A DNA stretch of 10,951 nucleotides from Scedosporium boydii (lineage: Eukaryota > Ascomycota > Sordariomycetes > Microascales > Microascaceae), in assembly GCA_002221725.1 (NCBI GenBank), contig NJFT01000434.1, positions 1 to 10,951 on the forward strand. The letters run 5' to 3'. The notes under the pieces were generated by a model that was not told the origin of the DNA, searched no databases, and saw nothing but the letters and a program-made list of their open reading frames with translations. This document shows, one piece after another, positions 1-7,181 of the stretch (within the stretch, counting starts at the first letter, position 1; every line of letters begins with the position of its first letter). Both the position numbers and the translations under genes were made by a program.

Positions 1-62
1 ATTCTCTTGAGTGGGCGGCACAGTCTTGTTTGTGTTGTTGGTTGTGCTGCCCGGCTCCGACA
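1..62 (+). repeat. 3' end of the 5' LTR (partial)
   Basis: The stretch ends in CCGACA three bases before the primer-binding site, as expected for an LTR that ends in CA. CCGACA is an imperfect inverted match (5 of 6) to TGTTGG near the start of the 3' LTR at 10827. This should be the U5 part and perhaps some R. The left edge is cut by the window, so the LTR length is unknown. Confidence 0.75.
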
Positions 63-65
63 AAT

Positions 66-86
66 TGGAGGTCCAACCAGGATTCG
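66..86 (+). promoter_or_regulatory. Primer-binding site, tRNA-Gln-like
   Basis: The 21 nt begin TGGAGGTCCAACCAGG and continue ATTCG. The reverse complement reads as a tRNA 3' end: part of the T-loop (CGAAT), a T-stem strand CCTGG, a 7-nt acceptor strand TTGGACC, discriminator T and CCA. A T discriminator with an acceptor ending in GACC or AACC is the pattern of eukaryotic tRNA-Gln, so tRNA-Gln is the likely primer. The inferred pairing runs past the acceptor stem into the T-arm. It starts three bases after the LTR end. Confidence 0.8.
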
Positions 87-155
87 CTCAGCAAGCTTGA
101 GAAGCTTCCTTTGCGAGCCGTGAGCAAACTACTCACAAAACGAACTGTTGAAGGC

Positions 156-179
156 ATGACGAGAAGTGCCGAGGGCTGA
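156..179 (+). promoter_or_regulatory. Short upstream ORF in the gag leader
   Basis: An ATG at 156 opens a seven-codon frame (M-T-R-S-A-E-G) that stops with TGA at 177-179, 17 nt before the gag ATG at 197. It is the only ATG seen between the PBS and gag. If translated it would limit or regulate initiation on gag. Its ATG has G at -3. Whether it is used is not shown by sequence alone. Confidence 0.4.
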
Positions 180-196
180 AGGCCTCGGAAATTGAG

Positions 197-1873
197 ATGA
201 CGACGACAACCGAGGAAGCCAAATGCCGTCCCAGGCCAATGGGTCGGAAAGCGAATATCTCCGTGAAGAGAGCTCCCATTGATCAGCCGAAATCGTCGGT
301 TAGTGCTAAAAAACTCTGTCCTGAGGACAAGGGTCTGACCAGACTAGCACAAGCTAGTCTCCTGCGGCGAGAATGGATTGTGGGGACCAGAAATGAATTA
401 TCGCGACTTATCGATCAGCAATTGGGAAGCCAAGAGAAAACCTTTCTGTTGGGAATCCTTGCGGGAATCCTGGTTGTCTTCCTGCCGAGGCTCATCCTGA
501 CGATTGGGTTGGGGCGAGTCGTTCTTGTTGGATGCCTTCTCTACAGCGCTCGATTGCACTATGAGGTGAATTCCTTAAAGAGTGAACTTGAAGCCTTTCG
601 AGAAAACAAAAAAGCAACGAAAGAACAAGAAGCACCTTCGGTTACTCCCCATCGTCCTCCACATCCTCACTTGTCTGCCCAAGAACTGCATGCTCCTCGT
701 TCAGAGAAACCAAGTCAACACTTGTTCGAGATGTCTTCCTCCTCGATCCCTCGACCGAAAGTTCCGTATACGGATTCCTCCTCTGATGAGAAAGGAGCTA
801 CTCCCGGCTCGATCCCGAAGAATGAAGACGCCCTCGTGGACAAAGGTTCCTATAGCTTCCTGAGTTGGGCAATGGCTAAGGATAAGGTCCCGACCTTCGA
901 TGGCAACAACATCACCGAATTTCTCGATGACTGTGAAGACATCTCCTACTATCATCGTGGAGGGTTCTCTGGAAAACGTGCTGTCCTCCGTGAGGCTGTT
1001 CGCAAAGCTGATCGAGGTGTTAAGTTCACTGTCCGGGAAATCCTCGATGCGGCCAAGAATTGGGAAGATGCCAAGAAGCAACTGCTCGAATCGTTCCGGT
1101 CTGATGATGCCCTGCAACTCGGAGGCTACGAGGATGAGTACGCCAAGCACCTAGAGAAGAAAGCCCCGAAGAACTGGACGGAGTTGAATCAGTGGCTTCG
1201 AACTTGGAGAGTCCTAGCCAGCAAGTGCGGGAGCGCGGTTATCTCAGAAGAACGAAAGCGTCAAGACTTGTGGACGGTGCTTTCGAAGGACCACGTTGAC
1301 CGCATCAAAATGATCAAACATTGCACCAACGCTGAGCTGAAAGCTATGACTGCAGATCAGTTAGTCAAAGCTATGATGGCCACTATAGCTGAGGAGGTGG
1401 AAACCGACATGCAAGATCAGCGTTATTACGGTACGTCGTACACGACCCCAGCTCGAAAAATGGCTGATCAGCCGGTTTCGACACGATCGTTCGCCCCCGA
1501 GCGGCCTGCGACGCCCCCGCCTGCTAAGCATGTTACCATTGATTCCCCTCTTAAGACTGCCTCGCAGCATGAAGAACCTAATACCGACGACAAGATGGAT
1601 AAGCTGATCAGCAGCATGGAGAAACTCACCCTCTTCTTCATGCAAGGACGCGGCACGGATGACGTCCACCGCCTGCCTCATCTTAATGCACTGAGGACCC
1701 GACCGCAGTTCAGATGCTGGTACTGTGGGCATGAACATGATCGAGGCAAATGCCAAATCCAAGCAAACATCGAATCACACGGGTTCGCAGTCTACCATCG
1801 AGGACGGATTGTCATAACCTTCGGTTTTGATGAACAAGATATAGACAAACGTTTGGACGTTTCAAGGTCATAG
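197..1873 (+). CDS. gag: Gag polyprotein with N-terminal hydrophobic segment and zinc knuckle
   Basis: This is a 558-aa structural protein that would form the virus-like particle and bind the genomic RNA. Residues 1-80 are basic. Residues 83-116 are strongly hydrophobic, broken by P97-R98 and R107, like one or two membrane-spanning helices; they are followed by a charged, possibly coiled-coil stretch (about 118-145) and a Pro/Ser-rich linker. Residues 229 to about 400 look like a Ty3/gypsy capsid, starting at the KVPTFDG motif usual for fungal Gags. The C-terminal knuckle is C507-X2-C510-X3-H514-X4-C519, one residue shorter than the standard CX2CX4HX4C. The ATG at 197 has G at -3. The frame ends at a TAG in the same frame as the protease ORF. 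The hydrophobic segment is unusual for a Gag. The capsid and knuckle assignments are from motif recognition. Confidence 0.9.
   Translation: MTTTTEEAKCRPRPMGRKANISVKRAPIDQPKSSVSAKKLCPEDKGLTRLAQASLLRREWIVGTRNELSRLIDQQLGSQEKTFLLGILAGILVVFLPRLILTIGLGRVVLVGCLLYSARLHYEVNSLKSELEAFRENKKATKEQEAPSVTPHRPPHPHLSAQELHAPRSEKPSQHLFEMSSSSIPRPKVPYTDSSSDEKGATPGSIPKNEDALVDKGSYSFLSWAMAKDKVPTFDGNNITEFLDDCEDISYYHRGGFSGKRAVLREAVRKADRGVKFTVREILDAAKNWEDAKKQLLESFRSDDALQLGGYEDEYAKHLEKKAPKNWTELNQWLRTWRVLASKCGSAVISEERKRQDLWTVLSKDHVDRIKMIKHCTNAELKAMTADQLVKAMMATIAEEVETDMQDQRYYGTSYTTPARKMADQPVSTRSFAPERPATPPPAKHVTIDSPLKTASQHEEPNTDDKMDKLISSMEKLTLFFMQGRGTDDVHRLPHLNALRTRPQFRCWYCGHEHDRGKCQIQANIESHGFAVYHRGRIVITFGFDEQDIDKRLDVSRS
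1871..1873 (+). promoter_or_regulatory. In-frame UAG between gag and protease, candidate readthrough stop
   Basis: The gag stop is TAG (context TCA TAG ACT). The same frame stays open after it to 3340, so one readthrough event would make Gag-Pro. A UAG between gag and the next frame is the arrangement used by murine-leukaemia-type retroviruses. Alternatives are re-initiation at the ATG at 1925, 51 nt later, or a recent CAG to TAG mutation. No strong stem was seen just downstream. Confidence 0.45.
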
Positions 1874-1924
1874 ACTCGCTACCTCACAGACAACAAAATA
1901 CCTTTCTTGGACTTTATTATAGCC

Positions 1925-3340
1925 ATGTACACACTCTACGAGATCCCTGGCAGTCGAGCCTACGAGAGAGCAGCTAAGCGAATAGATTTCCCTAATCCGA
2001 GCACTGAAGCGCAGGCCGTCGCCAGAGAGTTTTACGAGGACATTCATAAACTTTGGGATGAAGAGAAGGCTAGAGGCTTCGCAAGGAATAGAAGACGACC
2101 TATCTTCTCTAAGAAGGAGCCCGAAATAGCTGCAACGAACTTCGTCGAAGCCTATTCGTTTGAAGATAAGACTACCCCTGAACAGTGGTTCGTCACAGAG
2201 GAAAGCAGCGCGGGTCCCTTAGACGAGGAGGACGCCCATGTCCTCATGGCTGGAGCCTATAAGAGGCAAAGGGTGACTATTGAGGAACCCTCTAGGACTT
2301 CCCTTGACCAAGGACGGGAACAAGAGGCGGAAATGCCGCCTACTGATCAGCCGATTCCTGCAAAGACAAACCCTGCGGACATTCCTGCGAGCAACGAGAC
2401 GGCAAAACGGCCACAACTGCCTGACCCGCCCCGAATTCCAGTCGAATCCGCCATTGTACAGCGAATGATGGACAGCACTATCAAGATGTCGATCCAAGAA
2501 TTAGTCTCCTTCCCAGGCATCCAGGACCTAATACACCGCAAAATCTCTGATGTACCCGATGGAATCAGAACACATTATCTTCCCGGCAAGCCAATTTCAA
2601 AAGAAGAAGCCCGGCAACAAGGAGAGAGGAACCGGAATCCAACTGCCCGATACCTGGAAGCTGTTCCTGATCCAGTGATCAATAGTTCCCAATGCGTACT
2701 AGCCAATCCCGACAAAGTGCCTAACCCGAAAGTTAACTGGGATGGGGACTGGGCACGGGATATCCTCAGAAATGGCCTCCCTCACATACGAATGATATCC
2801 GCCGCTACGGAAGATGATGATCAGTGGGATTCTGCACCGAGGAATCCAAGGGCCTTCACGTTAAATTTTTTCACCCCAGAGAACATTGGCCCCATCCAGC
2901 GATCCCCATACATTCGAGTTAAGATTGGGGCTGGGACGAACAAGGATATCATTGGAGTCATAGACACTGGAGCTGAGCTTAGTACGATCTGTGAGAGCTA
3001 TGTGATAGCTAATAAGATCGTGTACGAGCGGTCAAAAGTGGCGTGCCAAGCCTTCAATAGAAGCCGGCCCCTTGAACTTCGTGGACGAGCCAACACAACT
3101 TTGTGGTTGGGAGGACGCGAAATCAACCTTAAGGTTTTTGTTGCCGAAGACTCGCAAGTGACGGTGCCTCTGCTGCTTGGAATGCCTTTCATCCGCGCTT
3201 CGAAGTTCACTTTCAACCATGATGACAAGAGTGGGCTCGTGAGAGGTGAAATGATTATAGGCGGAGCTCGTCTCGTGGTGCCACTCCTGGACTCGCCCAC
3301 TCTTGTCAGCAGGGAGGGAAACGAGATCAGGGGGTCCTAG
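1925..3340 (+). CDS. pro: Retropepsin-type aspartic protease ORF (pro), with long N-terminal region
   Basis: Counted from the first ATG the product is 471 aa; by readthrough of the UAG it would begin at 1874 and be fused to Gag. Residues 1 to about 310 match nothing I recognise and include a Pro-rich, probably disordered linker. The C-terminal third is a retroviral-type aspartic protease: the active site D-T-G-A is at residues 347-350 (gac at 2963), and the LLLGMPFI stretch further on resembles the second conserved glycine motif of the family. It would act as a homodimer inside the particle to cut Gag and Pol. The frame stops at 3338-3340, overlapping the pol frame, which is open from 3250. 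A -1 slip at 3316-3322 joins the two. Confidence 0.9.
   Translation: MYTLYEIPGSRAYERAAKRIDFPNPSTEAQAVAREFYEDIHKLWDEEKARGFARNRRRPIFSKKEPEIAATNFVEAYSFEDKTTPEQWFVTEESSAGPLDEEDAHVLMAGAYKRQRVTIEEPSRTSLDQGREQEAEMPPTDQPIPAKTNPADIPASNETAKRPQLPDPPRIPVESAIVQRMMDSTIKMSIQELVSFPGIQDLIHRKISDVPDGIRTHYLPGKPISKEEARQQGERNRNPTARYLEAVPDPVINSSQCVLANPDKVPNPKVNWDGDWARDILRNGLPHIRMISAATEDDDQWDSAPRNPRAFTLNFFTPENIGPIQRSPYIRVKIGAGTNKDIIGVIDTGAELSTICESYVIANKIVYERSKVACQAFNRSRPLELRGRANTTLWLGGREINLKVFVAEDSQVTVPLLLGMPFIRASKFTFNHDDKSGLVRGEMIIGGARLVVPLLDSPTLVSREGNEIRGS
3316..3322 (+). promoter_or_regulatory. -1 ribosomal frameshift site G GGA AAC between pro and pol
   Basis: The heptamer GGGAAAC lies in the phase X XXY YYZ relative to the protease frame (codons GGA at 3317 and AAC at 3320), 16 nt before the protease stop. 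A -1 slip puts the ribosome in exactly the pol frame, which continues to 7026. G GGA AAC is a known retroviral slippery sequence of simian type D retroviruses. A bulged stem lies downstream at 3340-3371. Confidence 0.78.
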
Positions 3341-6300
3341 CTGGAAGTGGCTCCCTTCCTAGCCACCCAGCGCTCCCATTCTTCAATCCAAGTCCTCTCC
3401 CATCACTCGCCGAACCAACTAATTCCCTTCTCTACGAACCCTTGCCTCCCGTTTCCGCACCAGACAACATCATAGCCAACCTCCTTCCAGGAGAACAACT
3501 AATCACCGAGATTCCGTTCGATCTAGCCCAGAACGCCTATCACCTTCTTGCAAAGGTGGGGGGAAGAATGCCGAGCACTGAGATGCAATTCGGGTTCAAG
3601 CCACTCCGCAATACTAGGTTACAAGAAGGTGAAGCGGCGGCTGTCCTGATGATCGACGCCTTCTGCGAGATGATAGGAAGGTTCTCCACGAGAATGGCCC
3701 CGAGGAAAGTCAGAAGAAAAAGGGAGAAGCAAGCCAAAGTGATCGCGGATGTCTGGACCTTGTACAAACGGAAAGCCCTGAAGGTTCGACCAGTGGATGA
3801 TGCCCCTCCCGACGGAAGTGCCCCCGCTGTTGACCCCCGATGGAAGACAAAAGCATGGAACAAAGTGAAAGGACAACTACAAGAAACGAAATACAAAGGA
3901 TTTGTTACGCCTCGCTTCACTAAGATCCCCAGGGGAACTCGGCTTACGAAAGAACGTCTAAAGGATATTGTTAAGGGTGTTGCGGACCGAATGACCCCCG
4001 AGGAGCTTGCCTTGTTCACCGAAATCCTCTATAATCGGGAAGCAGCTTTGGCCTGGGACTTCACGGAAATCGGCCTAATCAAGCCAGAAGTCGTGCCCGC
4101 TCAAGAAATACGAACGGAACCTCACAGAGCATGGCAATTACCATCGATCAGGATTCCGCCGGGAATGATTAAGGCCCTCGTCGATATTCTGAAGGACAGG
4201 ATCGCTAGAGGCATCTTGGAGCCCGGACATGGGGCGCACAGGAACCGAATCTTCCTCGTAGGAAAGAAAGATGGCGGATTCCGACTGATCACTGACTGTC
4301 AACCTTTGAACCGGCATACGATTCGCGACGCCTTTATCCCTCCAAATGCTGAAAGATTCTCAGAATCTATAGCGCAATGTATGGTTCTGTCCTTGATCGA
4401 CTTGCTTTCTGGATATGACCAGATCGAGCTTGCGCCTGAGAGCAGGGACTTTACTGCCTTTGAATCGCCTATTGGTCTACTACGGATGTGCAGGCTGCCT
4501 CAAGGAGCCACGAACTCAGTTGGGCAATTCATGAGAGCCATCACCACTGTTCTGTATGACTTGCTCCCCCACATCGCCGAAGTCTACATCGACGATATAG
4601 TCGCTAAGGGGCCCACGACGAAATACAATAATGAGATCCATCCCGAACTGCCCGGAGTGCGAAGGTATATGTACGAGCACTTCTGTAATGTTGACGCAGT
4701 GCTGTTAAACCTTGAACTTGCCGGAGCATGTGCCTCGGGAGGGAAGAGTCTGTGGGCAGCTTCGTCCTGTGTTGTGGTCGGATATATGTGTGGGAATGGA
4801 ATGCGATCTCCTGGCGACTTTAAAGTCCGGAAGATTCTGGAATGGCCGCCGTGTCAGGTTGTCAAAGACGTACGCGGGTTCCTTGGCATAACAGGATTCT
4901 TCAGGGTATGGATTGTACGATATGCTATAGTCGCCGAACCCCTGACCAGGCTATTGAAGAAAAACGCTCGATTCGTCTGGGGGCCCGAACAGCAAGAATC
5001 AATGGACTCCCTGAAGAGAGCCCTCGCTGATCAACCGGTTTTGAGAGTTCTGGTTTACTCTGAAGACGCTGGAACGATTTATCTCACTGTCGACGGAAGC
5101 CCAACTGGCTGGGGCGCCGTATTAGCGCAAATCTTCGAAGACGGCAAACATCCTGTTCGATATGAAAGTGGTTGCTGGACGGAAACAGAGAAGCGGTACG
5201 ACCAGACAAAGAGAGAAGCAAGAGCTGTCCTTGCTGCGTTCCGGCGGCTTCGCCATCATCTGACGGGAATAAGGTTCATTTTGGAAACTGACTGCCGGGT
5301 GCTCGTCTATCAATTAAACAAGAGCTCTACAGATATCCCGAGCGCAGTGATCAACAACTGGATCGCCTACATTAGGCTGTTCGACTTTGAAGCCCGTCAT
5401 ATACGAGGGAAGGATAATGATGCGGCTGACGCCCTGTCTCGCAAGCCCCCTGGAGAGTCGGATCTACAGGAGCTCCAAGAAGACCAAGATCTCGACGAAT
5501 TCGTAGAACAACATATCCTTCTTCTGGAAGAATCTTCGCCGCTTGATGGATCCTATTCGGAGGAATCTCTCCAGATTGCCCGATTCCTTTTAACCCTCGA
5601 ATGTCCTCCAAACCTCAACGCGCGAGACCGCAGTCGATTCCGGTCTAAGTGTTTGAAATTTCGTGTTGATCATCGTGTTCTGTGGGCCAGAGCTACGAAA
5701 ACACTTCCCGAACGCAGGGTAGTGGACGACGATGGTGAAAGAAACAAAATCTTCACAGAATTACATGATTCGTTGGGCCATCGAGGCCGAGATGCGACAT
5801 ACCGACTGATCAGCCAAAGGTACTATTGGAAAGGACTTTGGAAATGGGTTGCGGACAAAGTAAAAGCCTGTGCCGAATGTCAACGATGGGATCCGAGACG
5901 CCCTGAGGACCCGGCACAGTTTACCACGCCCGGGCGCCCGTTCCACAAAGTCTTTATCGACATCCAGCACATGCCCCAAGACCGATCCTTCCGGTACATC
6001 GCCGAAGCCCGCTGTTGCCTCACTGGATTTCTACAAGCGGGAGCATTAGCAAAGGCTGACGCGAAATCAATGCGAAGATGGTTTCAACAGGATGTCCTTA
6101 ATGTCTATGGCCAACCCTTCGAAGTGGTCATTGACGGCGGACCAGAAAATAAGGCGGAATTCGCGAAGAACTTAAAAGATAGAGGAATTCGAGTAATCCT
6201 CCTGTCAGCTTATAACCCTCGAGCAAACGGAATGGTCGAATCCGGACACTTCACCTTGGCTGGAATTCTTGCCAAGTCTTACACCAAGAAGTGGGCCGAT

Positions 6301-7026
6301 ATCCTTTCCCATGCTCAGATGGCCGACAGGATCACGGTTCGAGCCTCTACCGGGTACAGTCCCTTTTACCTTGTTTTCGGATACGAACCAGTACTCCCGA
6401 TCGAAGTTGAAGTCCCTACTTGGAGACTACTTAAGTGGGATGAGGTTCAAGGAACGGAAGACCTTATAACTGCTCGGACTAGGCTGCTGCTACGGAAAGA
6501 AGAAGATATCGCGCTTGCAATCAGAAAAGCCACGTCCTTTAGAGAGAAACTTGCGGACCGGACGAATAGACTCAACCGCTTCAAGCTTCGGAACGCTCCT
6601 CTACAGGAAGGGAACTTGATCCTTCTGTATGACGAAGTTAGAGCATCCGACATGTCCGCAACTAATAAGCTCAAACCACGTTGGAGAGGACCTTTTCGAA
6701 TTCGAGAACTACATAAGGACGGCAAGAGTATACGACTGGAAGAGCTTAATGGTACACTGATCAGTGGTTTTCACCCTTCTCACAGGGTCAAGCGCTTTTA
6801 TACGACCTCGGACGGCTGGGTAATAATGGACAAGGACATAGAAGACGACCCCCAGCCGGAAGCACTTAGTGGCGATGGGGAAACCACTGATCAACCGCAA
6901 GAGACCTTGATCCGACCCCGGAGACCGCAGTTTCACCCCGAAGATCCTAATCACGAAATCGAAGTTCAACTCCCGGAAGTTCGGAATCAAGACGAGTACG
7001 AAGATTACCTTGACGAAACTGGGTAA
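3322..7026 (+). CDS. pol: Pol: reverse transcriptase, RNase H, integrase
   Basis: The frame is open from 3250 and is entered by the -1 shift at 3322; its first ATG is only at 3568, so frameshifting is the likely route. After a linker of about 280 residues comes the RT: the metal-binding Asp of SLIDLLSGYDQ at 4399 and the Y-I-D-D box at 4585-4596. RNase H follows, with acidic residues at 5092 (D), 5215 (E), 5290 (D) and 5428 (D). Integrase has an H-X4-H / C-X2-C zinc motif (His at 5764 and 5779, Cys at 5869 and 5878) and catalytic D (5959), D (6133) and E (6238). The last two have 34 residues between them, one fewer than D,D35E. A GPF motif (6688-6696) marks the C-terminal domain; no chromodomain follows. 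The C-terminal tail is acidic and probably disordered. All key residues are present, so the enzyme set appears functional. Confidence 0.96.
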   Translation, partial: RDQGVLAGSGSLPSHPALPFFNPSPLPSLAEPTNSLLYEPLPPVSAPDNIIANLLPGEQLITEIPFDLAQNAYHLLAKVGGRMPSTEMQFGFKPLRNTRLQEGEAAAVLMIDAFCEMIGRFSTRMAPRKVRRKREKQAKVIADVWTLYKRKALKVRPVDDAPPDGSAPAVDPRWKTKAWNKVKGQLQETKYKGFVTPRFTKIPRGTRLTKERLKDIVKGVADRMTPEELALFTEILYNREAALAWDFTEIGLIKPEVVPAQEIRTEPHRAWQLPSIRIPPGMIKALVDILKDRIARGILEPGHGAHRNRIFLVGKKDGGFRLITDCQPLNRHTIRDAFIPPNAERFSESIAQCMVLSLIDLLSGYDQIELAPESRDFTAFESPIGLLRMCRLPQGATNSVGQFMRAITTVLYDLLPHIAEVYIDDIVAKGPTTKYNNEIHPELPGVRRYMYEHFCNVDAVLLNLELAGACASGGKSLWAASSCVVVGYMCGNGMRSPGDFKVRKILEWPPCQVVKDVRGFLGITGFFRVWIVRYAIVAEPLTRLLKKNARFVWGPEQQESMDSLKRALADQPVLRVLVYSEDAGTIYLTVDGSPTGWGAVLAQIFEDGKHPVRYESGCWTETEKRYDQTKREARAVLAAFRRLRHHLTGIRFILETDCRVLVYQLNKSSTDIPSAVINNWIAYIRLFDFEARHIRGKDNDAADALSRKPPGESDLQELQEDQDLDEFVEQHILLLEESSPLDGSYSEESLQIARFLLTLECPPNLNARDRSRFRSKCLKFRVDHRVLWARATKTLPERRVVDDDGERNKIFTELHDSLGHRGRDATYRLISQRYYWKGLWKWVADKVKACAECQRWDPRRPEDPAQFTTPGRPFHKVFIDIQHMPQDRSFRYIAEARCCLTGFLQAGALAKADAKSMRRWFQQDVLNVYGQPFEVVIDGGPENKAEFAKNLKDRGIRVILLSAYNPRANGMVESGHFTLAGILAKSYTKKWADILSHAQMADRITVRASTGYSPFYLVFGYEPVLPIEVEVPTWRLLKWDEVQGTEDLITARTRLLLRKEEDIALAIRKATSFREKLADRTNRLNRFKLRNAPLQEGNLILLYDEVRASDMSATNKLKPRWRGPFRIRELHKDGKSIRLEELNGTLISGFHPSHRVKRFYTTSDGWVIMDKDIEDDPQPEALSGDGETTDQPQETLIRPRRPQFHPEDPNHEIEVQLPEVRNQDEYEDYLDETG
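3340..3371 (+). promoter_or_regulatory. Stem-loop downstream of the slippery site
   Basis: GCTGG (3340-3344) pairs with CCAGC (3367-3371) and GTGGCT (3347-3352) with AGCCAC (3361-3366), giving 11 base pairs with a two-A bulge and an 8-nt loop. It begins 17 nt after the heptamer, longer than the usual 5-9 nt. An alternative helix of the G run 3330-3334 with 3351-3355 would sit 7 nt away. Which one forms needs folding or probing. Confidence 0.5.
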
Positions 7027-7181
7027 TAAGTTAGATTGAAGAAGCTACTATAGCTTAGTTTCCTTTGTTCTGATCTCTTATTTATTTCTTTTCTTTTAAT
7101 TCCCTTAAGTTGCTATCTACATTCCTTAATCCCTTATTCCATCTCTGCCCCGTTTTCCTTATTGTTATCACTCCCTCCCTC
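7027..7181 (+). other. T-rich spacer after pol, likely 3' end region of the antisense gene
   Basis: This 155-nt non-coding stretch is pyrimidine-rich on the + strand. Positions 7045-7069 match 10746-10770 at 21 of 25 bases, including 13 identical bases in a row (AGTTTCCTTTGTT). On the minus strand the sequence AATAAA (complement of 7081-7086) lies about 96 nt beyond the antisense gene's stop, a plausible polyadenylation signal for that gene. Confidence 0.6.

Noticed and set aside
701..1150. 149-codon open frame on the minus strand of gag
   Set aside because: It mirrors the gag coding frame, has no recognisable domain, splice pattern or promoter, and other antisense frames over gag, pol and the protease gene (for example 3540-4019 and 9301-9612) look the same.
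1907..1909. TTG as a start for the protease frame, and likewise TTG at 3442 (pol) and 8681 (C48-like gene)
   Set aside because: These are not normal eukaryotic starts. Readthrough or the ATG at 1925, the -1 shift at 3322, and the ATG at 8690 explain the frames better.
1430..1960. An intron removing the gag UAG (GTACGT occurs near 1431)
   Set aside because: Splicing from there would delete the zinc knuckle, and no convincing branch site and acceptor pair was seen after the stop.
6790..7026. A chromodomain at the end of integrase
   Set aside because: The tail is acidic and Pro-rich without the aromatic residues of a chromodomain.
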